A stretch of 64,000 bases of DNA from Bradyrhizobium erythrophlei (GTDB lineage: Bacteria; Pseudomonadota; Alphaproteobacteria; Rhizobiales; Xanthobacteraceae), in the NCBI RefSeq assembly GCF_900142985.1, contig NZ_LT670849.1, positions 5,348,501 to 5,412,500 on the forward strand. The letters run 5' to 3'. The translations under genes and the position numbers were made by a program. Shown here in pieces: positions 1 through 9,248 of the stretch (position 1 is the first letter of the stretch; each line of letters begins with the position of its first letter). The notes under the pieces are model-generated. The model was not told the origin of the DNA. It saw only the letters and a program-made list of their open reading frames with translations, and made no database searches.

Positions 1-1072
1 CAGCCTGAGCCACAAGCCTCATCACCTCATCGGCCACGTCGGACGCCGGAATGTCCCGCATGCAAGCATGATCGTTCATGGTGCAGACCGGGCGGTGACA
101 GGGTTGGCAGGGCACCGTGGTCCTGGTTCGAATGGTGGCCGCAAGGCCGTTGATCGGCGCCCAGTGATAGGGGCTGGTCGGGCCGAAAATGCCCATGGTC
201 GGCGTGCCCAGCGCGGCCGCGATGTGCATCAGGCCGGAATCGTTACTGACGGCGATGTTCGCGGCGGCCATCGCCAGAATGCCGTTGCGCAGGTCCGTTC
301 CCGTGAGGTCGCGCACGCGCGATCCGCCGGCCGCGACGATCTCGGCTGCGATGGCCTTTTCGCCGGGGCCCCCGACGACCCAGACGTCCAGCCCGTGCCT
401 GGCCAGATGCCGGGCGGCTTCCGGGTAATAGGTCCAGCGCTTCGACGAGCCGACCGAGCCCGGCGCCAGCGCGACCGCGCCGCCCTGGCCGAGCTGATCT
501 GCTTGCCGGAAGCGCATCGCTTCCTCGCGCGGCACCCGCAATTGCGGAACCGGCCATTCCGCCGGCAACGCGGCCCCGTCGGGCAGGGCCAACGCGGCGT
601 TCTTGTCCAGAAATCTGGGCAGGCGTTTCTCGCCCCAGCGCCATCGATTGAGGAGGCCAAATCTTGCCTCGCCGACAAAACCTATTCGCTCGGGGATTCC
701 GGCAAGGGCCGGCGCAATCGCCGACTTCCAGGTCCGGGGCAGCACCAGCACTGTTGCGTAATTGCGCGCCTTCAGTTCCGCGGCGAGGGCCCGCTGCTTG
801 GCCAGGGCCAACCGCCCGCGCGGCAGGTCAAAGACGATGCCGGCACGGACACCCGGCATGTAATCGACCAGCGGCGCGCACAGGCTGGTGGTCAGGAGAT
901 CGACCGGCCGGTTCGGAAAGCGCTGGTTCAGCACCCGAACCACGCTGTGGCCACGGACGAAATCGCCGATCCACATATAGGGGACGATCAGGATCGGCCT
1001 GACGTCCTCGGCATCCTCTACGGCCACGGAATGGTCTGAATCATTGTTCATAATTTGATGGGTATCGCCCAT
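1..1072 (-). CDS. waaF: ADP-heptose:LPS heptosyltransferase II (WaaF-like), 3' end missing
   Basis: The reverse strand stays open for 357 codons and runs off the left edge, so the C-terminus is not in the window. It should transfer heptose from ADP-heptose to the LPS inner core at the cytoplasmic face of the inner membrane. Glycosyltransferase family 9 hallmarks are visible: an N-terminal strand with MWIGDFV, then LAPGSVGSSKRW, and the donor-site segment NDSGLMHIAAALGTPTMGIFGPTSP followed by a Cys-rich stretch (CQPC, CTMNDHACM). I chose ATG at 1072; ATG at 1051 is an alternative, and neither has a clear Shine-Dalgarno. It is divergent from hldD and hldE, which make its donor sugar. The family (GT9) is firm; WaaF rather than another heptosyltransferase is inferred from this context. 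Confidence 0.88.
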   Translation of the reverse strand, partial: MGDTHQIMNNDSDHSVAVEDAEDVRPILIVPYMWIGDFVRGHSVVRVLNQRFPNRPVDLLTTSLCAPLVDYMPGVRAGIVFDLPRGRLALAKQRALAAELKARNYATVLVLPRTWKSAIAPALAGIPERIGFVGEARFGLLNRWRWGEKRLPRFLDKNAALALPDGAALPAEWPVPQLRVPREEAMRFRQADQLGQGGAVALAPGSVGSSKRWTYYPEAARHLARHGLDVWVVGGPGEKAIAAEIVAAGGSRVRDLTGTDLRNGILAMAAANIAVSNDSGLMHIAAALGTPTMGIFGPTSPYHWAPINGLAATIRTRTTVPCQPCHRPVCTMNDHACMRDIPASDVADEVMRLVAQA

Positions 1073-1201
1073 GTCCGTTTCGGTAACGGCTCTGTTCGGG
1101 TAGGTAAAGCCTCGCTTTAACCTTCACTATATCGCCTTCCCCAAGTTGCTTGACCGACCCGGTTAAGGCAATGCTGGGGCATCAAGAACAGGGTGCATCG
1201 A

Positions 1202-2182
1202 ATGCTGCTGGTGACCGGGGGGGCCGGTTTTATCGGGTCGAATATCGTGGCCGCGCTCAACGACGCCGGCCGCACGGATGTCGCCGTCTGCGACGTGCTC
1301 GGCCATGACGGCAAATGGCGCAATCTTGCCAAGCGGCAGCTCGCCGACATCGTCCCGCCGGGCGAGCTTGCGGCCTGGCTCGACGGCCGGCGCCTCGAGG
1401 CGGTCATTCACATGGGCGCGATTTCGGAGACGACCGCAACCGACGGCGACCTCGTGATCGAGACCAACTTCCGCCTCTCCGTCAGGCTGCTCGACTGGTG
1501 CACCGCGCATGCGGTGCCCTTCATCTATGCGTCGTCGGCGGCGACCTATGGCGATGGCGCGCAGGGTTTCGCCGACGATCCGTCGCTCGCCGCGCTGAAG
1601 ACCTTGCGGCCGATGAACCTCTACGGCTGGAGCAAGCACCTGTTCGACATGGCCTTGATCGAACGCGTCGCGCGCGGCGACAAGCTGCCGCCGCAATGGG
1701 CCGGCCTCAAGTTCTTCAACGTGTTCGGGCCCAACGAGTATCACAAGGGCACGATGATGAGCGTGCTGGCGAAGCGTTTCGACGATATCAAGGCTGGACG
1801 CACCATCGAACTCTTCAAGTCGCACCGCGACGGCATCGCCGACGGCGATCAGCGGCGCGATTTCATCTATGTCGACGACGTGGTGCGGGTGGTGATGTGG
1901 CTGCAGGCTGCGCCCTCGGTTTCCGGCCTGTTCAACGTCGGCACCGGCAAAGCGCGCAGCTTCAAGGATCTCATGCTCTCGGCCTACGCGGCGCTGGGAC
2001 GGAAGCCGGATATCCGCTATATCGACATGCCCGCGTCGATCCGCGACAGCTATCAGTATTTCACCGAGAGCAAGGTCGATCGGATGCAGCGTGCCGGCTA
2101 TAACGGCGGCTTCACCGCGCTCGAAGAAGCGGTCGGCCTTTACGTCAAGGGTTATCTCGATTCGCCCGATCGCTATCGCTAG
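1202..2182 (+). CDS. hldD: ADP-L-glycero-D-manno-heptose 6-epimerase
   Basis: This is a 326-residue extended short-chain dehydrogenase that epimerises ADP-D,D-heptose to ADP-L,D-heptose, the last step of LPS-core heptose supply in the cytoplasm. The NADP-binding motif GGAGFIGSNI lies at the N-terminus. SSAATYG gives the catalytic Ser region, YGWSKH gives the Tyr-x3-Lys pair, and FNVFGPNEYHK is typical of HldD. Length matches the family (about 310-330). ATG at 1202 places the Rossmann strand at residue 1; an in-frame GTG at 1193 would add three residues. It is followed 14 bases later by hldE, so the two are probably co-transcribed. Confidence 0.95.
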   Translation: MLLVTGGAGFIGSNIVAALNDAGRTDVAVCDVLGHDGKWRNLAKRQLADIVPPGELAAWLDGRRLEAVIHMGAISETTATDGDLVIETNFRLSVRLLDWCTAHAVPFIYASSAATYGDGAQGFADDPSLAALKTLRPMNLYGWSKHLFDMALIERVARGDKLPPQWAGLKFFNVFGPNEYHKGTMMSVLAKRFDDIKAGRTIELFKSHRDGIADGDQRRDFIYVDDVVRVVMWLQAAPSVSGLFNVGTGKARSFKDLMLSAYAALGRKPDIRYIDMPASIRDSYQYFTESKVDRMQRAGYNGGFTALEEAVGLYVKGYLDSPDRYR

Positions 2183-2196
2183 GTAACGGCTAACCG

Positions 2197-3669
2197 ATGT
2201 TCGATTTCGACTCCTTTCACCGCGCGATGGCTGGCCAGACCGTGCTTTGCATCGGCGATCTCATGCTCGACGAATTCGTCTACGGCGAAGTGTCGCGGAT
2301 TTCGCCGGAAGCGCCGGCGCCCGTCATCGCAGCCAAGCGCAGCGAGACCAATATCGGCGGCGCAGGCAACGTGGCGCGCAACATCGCCGCGCTGGGCGCC
2401 AAATGCATCTTCGTCGGTCTGATCGGCGAGGACGCCGCAGCCGCGGAACTCAAGGCGGCGCTGGCGAAGGAACCTCGGATCGAGAGCGTTCTGGTTGCGG
2501 ACGGCTCGCGTCCGACCACGCGCAAGGTGCGGTTTGTTTCCGAGCATTTCCTCACCCACATGCTGCGGGCGGATTGGGAAATCACCCATCCTGCATCCGG
2601 CGCGACCGAGCAGAAGCTGATCGATACGATTCTGCCGCTGATCCCGCGCGCCGATATCGTGCTGTTGTCGGATTATGCCAAGGGTGTGCTCACCGCGCGC
2701 GTGATCCGCAATGTCATCGACGCCGCGCGCAAAGCTTCCAAGGCCGTGATCGTCGATCCCAAAAGCGCCAACTTCGCGATCTATCGCGGCGCGACCTTGC
2801 TGACGCCAAACCGGAAAGAGTTTTCGGAGGCGACCCGAAGCCGCGCCGATTCAAGCGAGAGCATCGCGATGGCCGCGCAGGACGCGATGCTATCAGCCGA
2901 TTGCGAGGCCATCCTGGTGACGCAAAGCGAACGCGGCATGACGCTGGTTCCGCGCAAGGGCGAGGCCGTCCATGTTCCGGCTTTCCCGGTCAAGGTGCGC
3001 GACGTCTCCGGCGCCGGCGACACGGTGGTGGCGGTGTTGTCGGTGGCGCGCGCCGCAGGAGCCGATTGGGAAGACGCATTGCGATTGGCCAATGCGGCGG
3101 CGGCCGTTGCCGTAGCCAAGAAGGGCACCGCGATCGTGACGCCGGCCGAATTGCGCCGCCAGATCCTGCCGCATGCCTCGCTCGCGGCTGAAGAAAAGAT
3201 CGTCGCCTCGGGCGGCGAACTTGAAGCGCGTCTTTCCGATTGGCGCAAACAGGATTTGCGGATCGGTTTCACCAATGGTTGTTTCGACATCCTGCATCCC
3301 GGCCACGTCAAGGTGCTGACGGCCGCGCGCGGCGCCTGCGACCGCCTGATCGTCGGCCTCAACAGCGATGCTTCCGTCAAGCGGCTGAAGGGCGAGGGAC
3401 GGCCGGTGCAGACCGAGCGCGCGCGCGCCGAGGTGCTGGCGGCGCTGGAGGCGGTGGATCTTGTTGTCATCTTCGAGGAAGATACGCCGCTGAAGCTGAT
3501 CGAAGAGATCAAGCCGAGCGCGCTGGTGAAGGGTGGCGATTATACCCGCGAGCAGGTGGTCGGCCACGAGATCGTCGAGGCGCATGGCGGGCAGGTGATC
3601 CTGGTCGAGGTGCTGGCGGGATTTTCCACGACCTCGCTGGTGGACCGCGCACGCGGAGGCAAGGCGTGA
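2197..3669 (+). CDS. hldE: Bifunctional heptose-7-phosphate kinase / heptose-1-phosphate adenylyltransferase
   Basis: This 490-residue two-domain enzyme phosphorylates D-glycero-D-manno-heptose 7-phosphate at C1 and, after dephosphorylation by GmhB (not in the window), adds AMP to give ADP-heptose. Residues about 1-320 form a PfkB/ribokinase domain: [16 protein letters not shown] near the substrate site, and [13 protein letters not shown] with the catalytic Asp. Residues about 345-490 are a cytidylyltransferase-like domain with [14 protein letters not shown] containing the HxGH signature. The fused form is complete. Its TGA overlaps the GTG start of the next gene (GTGA at 3666-3669), implying translational coupling to the ligase. 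Confidence 0.95.
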   Translation: MFDFDSFHRAMAGQTVLCIGDLMLDEFVYGEVSRISPEAPAPVIAAKRSETNIGGAGNVARNIAALGAKCIFVGLIGEDAAAAELKAALAKEPRIESVLVADGSRPTTRKVRFVSEHFLTHMLRADWEITHPASGATEQKLIDTILPLIPRADIVLLSDYAKGVLTARVIRNVIDAARKASKAVIVDPKSANFAIYRGATLLTPNRKEFSEATRSRADSSESIAMAAQDAMLSADCEAILVTQSERGMTLVPRKGEAVHVPAFPVKVRDVSGAGDTVVAVLSVARAAGADWEDALRLANAAAAVAVAKKGTAIVTPAELRRQILPHASLAAEEKIVASGGELEARLSDWRKQDLRIGFTNGCFDILHPGHVKVLTAARGACDRLIVGLNSDASVKRLKGEGRPVQTERARAEVLAALEAVDLVVIFEEDTPLKLIEEIKPSALVKGGDYTREQVVGHEIVEAHGGQVILVEVLAGFSTTSLVDRARGGKA

Positions 3670-4943
3670 CTGCCGCCGCAGAGCCGATCGGCACGCTGTT
3701 GTGGAAACGTTGGCGGGATCCGGCGGCCTGGATGACCACGGCCGACATCGTAACCGTGCTGCTGGCTCTGTCGTTGCCATGGTCGACGTCGCTGGTCGGA
3801 ATCTTCGGCGTCGTGCTGGTGCTGGTGATGCTGCCGACAATTGACGCAGCCGCGTTCATCGCCTCGCTGAAACGCCCGGCTTGCGTGGCGCCGATCGCGC
3901 TGTTTGTGCTCGCTCTCGCCGGTACGCTTTGGTCGGATGCGAACTGGGGGCTGCGCTTCCATTCGGTCGCGCCAACCGCCAAGCTCCTGCTGTTGCCGCT
4001 GTTGTTTGATCACTTCGAGCGTTCGCGCCGGGGCCTGTGGGTGTTCACGGCGTTTCTCGCTTCATGCGCCGTGATGGTCGTGGCGTCCTGGATCGTCGCC
4101 TATTTTCCCGGATTGACGCTCAAGGCCCCGGGCTATGACTCGCGCGGCGTTTTCGTCAAAAACTATATCGACCAGAGCCAGGAATTCGCGCTGTGCGCGG
4201 TGGCGCTCGCTTTTCCGATTGCGACGATGCTGCGCGAGAAGAAGCTGGGGCTGGCACTTCTGCTTGGCGCGCTCTCGCTCAGCTTTCTCGCCAACATGGC
4301 TTTTGTCATCGTCTCGCGCACCGCGCTCGTCACGATCCCAATCATGCTCGCGGCCTTTGCCGTGTTGCATCTGCGGCTGAAGACCACGCTCATGATCCTG
4401 TGCGCCTGCGTCGTGGCAGGCGCCGTCGTCTGGTTCGCCTCGCCGCAACTGGAGACGACCGTCGCGACGTTCCGGCAGCAGTACCAGGATTATATGGCAA
4501 CGGGATCGACGACCTCGATTGGCCAGCGGCTGGAATACTATCGCAAGTCGCTGCATTTCTTCGGCGAGGCGCCGGTGATCGGCCACGGCACCGGATCGAT
4601 CGAGGGGCTGTTCGTTCAGGCGGCGGTCGGGCAAACCGGCGCTGCCGCCGACGTCGTCAGAAACCCCCACAACCAGACCCTGAACGTCGCGGTGCAGTGG
4701 GGCGTGCTCGGCGTCATTGTCCTCTATGCGATGTGGATCGCCCATCTGATGCTGTTCCGCGGCGAGGGGCTTGCAAACTGGATCGGACTGTTGGTCGTGG
4801 TGCAGAACATCTTCACCTCGCTGTTCAACTCCCACATTTTCGATTTTCACGAAGGCTGGATGTATGTGATCGGCGTCGGCGTCGCCGGCGGGCTAGTTGC
4901 TAAAGCGCGCGGGCCGGCCCAGGCGCCTATGGTCAACTCCTGA
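3666..4943 (+). CDS. O-antigen ligase family membrane protein (WaaL/Wzy type)
   Basis: This 425-residue polytopic membrane protein has about ten hydrophobic segments and a large periplasmic loop near residues 255-345. The loop contains [11 protein letters not shown] and NPHNQTL, the Wzy_C-type region with the conserved His found in O-antigen ligases. The predicted role is joining undecaprenyl-linked polysaccharide to lipid A-core at the periplasmic face. GTG at 3666 overlaps the hldE stop and is preferred. A polymerase (Wzy) cannot be excluded, since both share this fold; co-transcription with heptose-core genes favours a ligase. Confidence 0.82.
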   Translation: MTAAAEPIGTLLWKRWRDPAAWMTTADIVTVLLALSLPWSTSLVGIFGVVLVLVMLPTIDAAAFIASLKRPACVAPIALFVLALAGTLWSDANWGLRFHSVAPTAKLLLLPLLFDHFERSRRGLWVFTAFLASCAVMVVASWIVAYFPGLTLKAPGYDSRGVFVKNYIDQSQEFALCAVALAFPIATMLREKKLGLALLLGALSLSFLANMAFVIVSRTALVTIPIMLAAFAVLHLRLKTTLMILCACVVAGAVVWFASPQLETTVATFRQQYQDYMATGSTTSIGQRLEYYRKSLHFFGEAPVIGHGTGSIEGLFVQAAVGQTGAAADVVRNPHNQTLNVAVQWGVLGVIVLYAMWIAHLMLFRGEGLANWIGLLVVVQNIFTSLFNSHIFDFHEGWMYVIGVGVAGGLVAKARGPAQAPMVNS

Positions 4944-4996
4944 ATGTGTTTTCCCTGCGCTTTGCAGCGCGCTCCTGATGGGCTATCGGTCTTCGA

Positions 4997-6901
4997 ATGA
5001 CGCGTTTGACGCATCTGACGTTGCGCAATTATCTGATCGCCCTGCATGACGCGGGCGCATCGGCGGCGGCGTTTTTTGCCGCTTTCTATTTGCGCTTCGA
5101 GGGGGCGGAACAGTTCTGGGAACGGATGCCGCTGTTGCTGCGCATCCTGCCGTACTTCCTGGTGCTCAGCGTCGTCGTTTGCTATCTCTTTAATCTCACC
5201 ACCACCAAATGGCGCTTCATCTCGCTGCCGGATGCGCTCAACATCCTGCGCGCCGCGTCCGTGCTCGCCATCGCGCTTTTGGTGCTCGACTACATTCTGG
5301 TGGCGCCCAACGTGCACGGCACCTTCTTCTTCGGCAAGGTGACCATCATCCTGTTCTGGTTCCTCGAGGTCTCCTTCCTCAGCGCGTTGCGTTTTGCCTA
5401 CCGCTATTTCCGCTACACGCGGGTCCGCCATCACGCGAAATCCGAGGAGGCGTCCCCGACGCTTCTGGTTGGCCGCACCGCCGACGCCGAGATTCTCCTG
5501 CGCGGCATCGAAAGCGGAGCCGTGAAACGGATCTGGCCGGTCGGCATCCTCTCGCCCTCGGTTTCCGATCGCGGCCAGTTGATCCGCAACGTCCCCGTGC
5601 TCGGCAATATCGATGACGTCGAGGATGTCGCGGCCGATTTCGCACGGCGCAACAAACCGATCGCGCGCACCGTGATGCTGCCTTCCGCCTTTGAAGCCGA
5701 AGCCCATCCCGAAACCTTCCTGATGCGCGCCAAGCGCCTGCGGCTGATCGTGAGCCGTCTGCCGTCGCTCGAAAGCGGCGACGTGCCACGGCTTGCGCCG
5801 GTTGCGGTCGAGGACCTGTTGCTCCGCCAGAGTACCACGATCGACTATGCGCGGCTGGAAGCGCTCGTGAAGGGCAAGTCGGTGATCGTGACCGGCGGTG
5901 GCGGTTCGATCGGCGCGGAGGTCTGCCACCGCGTCGTGGCCTTTGGCGCGGCGCGGCTTTTGATCATCGAGAATTCCGAGCCGGCGCTTTACGCGGTGAC
6001 CGAGGCGCTCGCGGCCCTTGGGGTCGAAGCCGAGGTCGACGGGCGCATCGCCGACATCCGCGATCGCGAACGCATTCTGCGGCTGATGAGCGAGTTCAAG
6101 CCCGACCTTGTGTTCCACGCCGCGGCGCTCAAGCACGTGCCGATCCTCGAGCGCGACTGGAGCGAAGGGGTCAAGACCAACATCTTCGGCTCGGTCAACG
6201 TTGCCGATGCGGCGCTTGCCGCCGGCGCCGAGGCGATGGTGATGATCTCGACCGACAAGGCGATCGAGCCGGTCTCGATGCTCGGCCTGACCAAGCGTTT
6301 CGCGGAGATGTACTGCCAGGCGCTCGACCATGATCCCGCCGTGCAAGTCGGGCGCAAGCGCATGCGGCTGATCTCGGTGCGGTTCGGCAATGTGCTGGCG
6401 TCCAACGGCTCGGTGGTGCCGAAATTCAAGGCGCAGATCGAGGCGGGCGGGCCGGTGACCGTGACCCATCCCGAGATGGTGCGCTACTTCATGACCATCC
6501 GCGAAGCCTGCGATCTCGTGATCACGGCGGCGACGCACGCGCTTGGCGCGCAGCGCTCGGTGTCGGTCTATGTGCTCAACATGGGGCAACCCGTGAAGAT
6601 CGTCGACCTCGCCGAGCGGATGATCCGCCTGTCGGGCTTGCAGCCCGGCATCGATATCGAAGTCGTCTTCACCGGGATGCGGCCGGGCGAACGGCTCAAC
6701 GAAATCCTGTTCGCCAGCGAAGAGCCTGCGGTCGAGATCGGGGTGGCCGGCATCATGGCGGCCAAGCCCAACGAGCCGCCGATGCAGGCATTGAAGAACT
6801 GGATGACGGCGCTGCGGCAGGCGATCGAAAACGACGATCCCGCCACGATCAAGACGATCCTGAAGGACGCCGTGCCGGAATTCGGCTCGAACGCGGCGTA
6901 G
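4997..6901 (+). CDS. CapD/FlaA1/WbpM-type nucleotide-sugar 4,6-dehydratase
   Basis: This 634-residue inner-membrane protein has four N-terminal transmembrane segments (about residues 10-150), a CoA-binding-like Rossmann domain (about 155-280) and a C-terminal dehydratase domain from about 290. The dehydratase starts with VIVTGGGGSIGAEV. The catalytic segment STDKAIEPVSMLGLTKRF carries the Ser-Met-Lys arrangement of the WbpM/PglF class rather than Tyr-x3-Lys. Family members convert UDP-GlcNAc to the 4-keto-6-deoxy sugar, the first step towards diamino or QuiNAc/FucNAc sugars. The full length matches long membrane-bound members. It lies 53 bases downstream of the ligase gene and converges with the phosphosugar transferase gene, 9 bases apart. 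Confidence 0.92.
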   Translation: MTRLTHLTLRNYLIALHDAGASAAAFFAAFYLRFEGAEQFWERMPLLLRILPYFLVLSVVVCYLFNLTTTKWRFISLPDALNILRAASVLAIALLVLDYILVAPNVHGTFFFGKVTIILFWFLEVSFLSALRFAYRYFRYTRVRHHAKSEEASPTLLVGRTADAEILLRGIESGAVKRIWPVGILSPSVSDRGQLIRNVPVLGNIDDVEDVAADFARRNKPIARTVMLPSAFEAEAHPETFLMRAKRLRLIVSRLPSLESGDVPRLAPVAVEDLLLRQSTTIDYARLEALVKGKSVIVTGGGGSIGAEVCHRVVAFGAARLLIIENSEPALYAVTEALAALGVEAEVDGRIADIRDRERILRLMSEFKPDLVFHAAALKHVPILERDWSEGVKTNIFGSVNVADAALAAGAEAMVMISTDKAIEPVSMLGLTKRFAEMYCQALDHDPAVQVGRKRMRLISVRFGNVLASNGSVVPKFKAQIEAGGPVTVTHPEMVRYFMTIREACDLVITAATHALGAQRSVSVYVLNMGQPVKIVDLAERMIRLSGLQPGIDIEVVFTGMRPGERLNEILFASEEPAVEIGVAGIMAAKPNEPPMQALKNWMTALRQAIENDDPATIKTILKDAVPEFGSNAA

Positions 6902-6910
6902 CGCCCGTTT

Positions 6911-7942
6911 TTAGCGCGGCCTTGAAAAGCGAAGCATCGTTGCTGCGACAGCCGCGGCGCCGACCGCGAACAGCGCAAATTCGGCGGTCGGCGAAGCAGC
7001 CTTGATCGAAAACGCGGCAAGCGCCGCCAGCACGAGGTTGAGCGTGAATACCTCGCTCACCACCTGCGTCACCGTAAAGCCGTTGTCGGTGGCGCGTTGA
7101 TAGAAATGCGAGCGGTGCGCGACCCAGAACGGTTCGCGGCGCATCAATCGCCGCAACAGCGTCACCGTGGCATCAGTGAGATAATAAAGCGGCAACAGCA
7201 GCGCGGCCGCCGGATGCTGCTGCCCGGCGAGTTGCAGCAGGCACCAGCCGAGCAACAGGCCGATCGGCAGACTGCCGACGTCGCCGAGAAAGATCGTCGC
7301 AACGGGGCGGTTGAACGGCGCAAAGCCGATCATCGCGCCGCAGAGAGCGGTCGCAATGATGACCGCCGTAAGTGGGAGTTCGCCGGCGAGGCCGAGCAGC
7401 GCCAGTGCGGCCGTCACCGGAACGACTTCCGCCGCCGTCATCCAGTCGAGCCCGTCCATGAAGTTGACGAGATTGACGAACCAGAGGCCTGCGAGCACGA
7501 GGAGGCCGCGCTCGATCCAGGCCGGAAGCATCGGCGCGATGCGAATGTCACAGGAGCCGGCCAGCACCACCGCGCCAACCGCGATCGCTTGCAGCAAAAG
7601 CCGCGGCAGCACCGGGACCGGCCTGATATCGTCGGCGAAGCCGAGCGCTGCGATAAAGAGCGTGGCGCCAAACAGGACGACCGGAAAACTCGAGCCGGCT
7701 CCGGCAAAGTAAGCGAGCGCGAGAGCTGCGGCGACCAGCGTTGCCCCGATCACCGCAATGCCGGCGCCTTGCGGTGTCGGAACACGATGGGACGATCGGT
7801 CGTTCGGCTTGGCCAGCGCGTGCCTGAGCAGGAGCGGCCGGATGATCAGGATCGCGACCGCCGAGACGATGGCGGCGGCCACTGTCACAGCCAGTACCAG
7901 CCACAATTCCGGAGCGGTCATCGACTCCGAACAGGCGTTCAT
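6911..7942 (-). CDS. WecA/MraY-family undecaprenyl-phosphate sugar-1-phosphate transferase
   Basis: This 343-residue polytopic membrane protein has about ten transmembrane helices. It should load a sugar-1-phosphate onto undecaprenyl phosphate and so start O-antigen or capsule repeat synthesis. Motifs present are GFADDIRP (Mg-binding Asp pair), VNFMDGLDWM (the N-x2-N-x2-DG motif), FLGDVGSLPIG and HRSHFYQRA (the terminal H-R-H motif). The start at 7942 overlaps the stop of the upstream flippase-like gene as ATGA, so the two are coupled. The sugar donor cannot be read from sequence; the neighbouring dehydratase suggests a 6-deoxy-HexNAc. Confidence 0.9.
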   Translation of the reverse strand: MNACSESMTAPELWLVLAVTVAAAIVSAVAILIIRPLLLRHALAKPNDRSSHRVPTPQGAGIAVIGATLVAAALALAYFAGAGSSFPVVLFGATLFIAALGFADDIRPVPVLPRLLLQAIAVGAVVLAGSCDIRIAPMLPAWIERGLLVLAGLWFVNLVNFMDGLDWMTAAEVVPVTAALALLGLAGELPLTAVIIATALCGAMIGFAPFNRPVATIFLGDVGSLPIGLLLGWCLLQLAGQQHPAAALLLPLYYLTDATVTLLRRLMRREPFWVAHRSHFYQRATDNGFTVTQVVSEVFTLNLVLAALAAFSIKAASPTAEFALFAVGAAAVAATMLRFSRPR

Positions 7943-8916
7943 TCCGGCGCCTCGATCTGCTCCGTGTCCTTGGCCGCTTTCTCGGCGGAGAAGATCCACA
8001 CCAGCCCGCCGATGGCGCCGGCGACGAAGTAGACCGCGCCGAACAGCAGCGAGATGTTGACGCCTTCGTTGGTGACAAGCCCGGCATAGCCGAAGGCAAG
8101 CCCCATCGTGGCTTCGCGCACGCCCCAGCCAGCAATCGAAATCGGCAGCATCGTGATCAGCATCACCGGTGGGATCAGAAGGAACGTCTGCTCAAATGCT
8201 ACGGGGGCTGAGATCGACTGCACGACGCACCAGGCGATCACCACGGCGAGAATATGAATCAGAAACGAAAGGATCACGATCGCCGGCTCGTTGCGGGCGC
8301 TGAAAATCACCCGGTTTGCGATCACCGAACAGGCATGGATGTGATGGGTTGCCCACCACTTCTTCAGCCACGGCCACGGCAGGACGCCAATCACGAGAAA
8401 GCCAGCGCCGCCCGCAAGTGCGGCGAAGTCGAGCAGCGTGAGCGCGGAGCGGCCGTAGGCATCCGCAATCAGGTGGGAGCTCCAGGGGAGGCTAGCGACG
8501 ATCATGATCGCGAGCGCAATCAGCCCGACGGCGCGGTCGACGAAAATGGAGTAGGTCGCGGCGCGCCAGCCGGCGCCGGATCGCGCCACCAGCCACAGCC
8601 GCACGGCATCCCCGCCGATCGAGGAGGGCAGCGTCTGGTTGAAGAAGGTTCCGATCACGTTGTAGCGCATCGCCTGGCGGAGCGGCAGCGGCGCACCGGC
8701 TTCGACGCTGACGATGCGCCATCGCAACACGCCGACGAAAATCTGGAGGAAGACCACGGCAACGGCAACGAACAGCCAGGCGGCGCTTGTCAGATCGAGG
8801 CGCGAGGCCAGGTCGGCGAAGCTGGCCTTGCGGAGCGCGAGATAAAGTAACGCGCCCGAGACCAGGATCTTGATCGCAGAAAGCAGGATTCGGCGCATTT
8901 CGCCCGCATTGGCCAA
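7939..8916 (-). CDS. YbhN/UPF0104 flippase-like membrane protein
   Basis: This 325-residue integral membrane protein has about eight hydrophobic segments. It matches the lysylphosphatidylglycerol-synthase transmembrane family, with the signature FFNQTLPSSIGGDAVRLWL near residue 90 and PISIAGWGVREATMG near residue 255. There is no C-terminal MprF catalytic domain, so aminoacyl-lipid synthesis is unlikely. Family members are thought to move or modify polyprenyl or phospholipid intermediates. Coupling to the WecA-like gene suggests work on the same lipid-linked glycan. A second, more distant member lies at 57005-58102. Confidence 0.82.
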   Translation of the reverse strand: MANAGEMRRILLSAIKILVSGALLYLALRKASFADLASRLDLTSAAWLFVAVAVVFLQIFVGVLRWRIVSVEAGAPLPLRQAMRYNVIGTFFNQTLPSSIGGDAVRLWLVARSGAGWRAATYSIFVDRAVGLIALAIMIVASLPWSSHLIADAYGRSALTLLDFAALAGGAGFLVIGVLPWPWLKKWWATHHIHACSVIANRVIFSARNEPAIVILSFLIHILAVVIAWCVVQSISAPVAFEQTFLLIPPVMLITMLPISIAGWGVREATMGLAFGYAGLVTNEGVNISLLFGAVYFVAGAIGGLVWIFSAEKAAKDTEQIEAPE

Positions 8917-9248
8917 GGTTTTGGGATATTCGAAGGCCGCGGCCGCCAGTGGTCCGATTCAACGTCGCGCACCAAACTTCCGCGCCTTGGTATGGTTTTA
9001 GGGCCGATCTGGCAATAGCGGCGGGTGGCGCGATTTTGGCACCGGAGGGCGATTTCGGCTGGCTTTTGCCTGTGTGTTTAGGGTTACCAGACTAGTAAAT
9101 CTCAAATCAGTTGCGGCACCGGCAAGGGGACGGCTAAAGAGGCCCATCGGGCAGGTCCTAAAAAAGCGGGCCATCGCCGATGATGGCAATCGTTAACGAC
9201 GGAAGCTAACGGCCTGATATTCCGGCCGGTGGCAGCGATGAGACACCG
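8917..9248. other. Intergenic region between divergent flippase-like gene and manC
   Basis: These 332 bases hold no convincing reading frame and must contain promoters for both divergent units. A short inverted repeat, gccatc/gatggc with a 6-base loop, lies at 9170-9187, about 60 bases before manC. I could not fix -35/-10 boxes with confidence. Confidence 0.5.

Noticed and set aside
68..1039. 323-codon forward frame over the heptosyltransferase
   Set aside because: It is antisense to the partial waaF, whose reverse frame has clear GT9 motifs; the forward product is Arg/Gly-rich with no family features.
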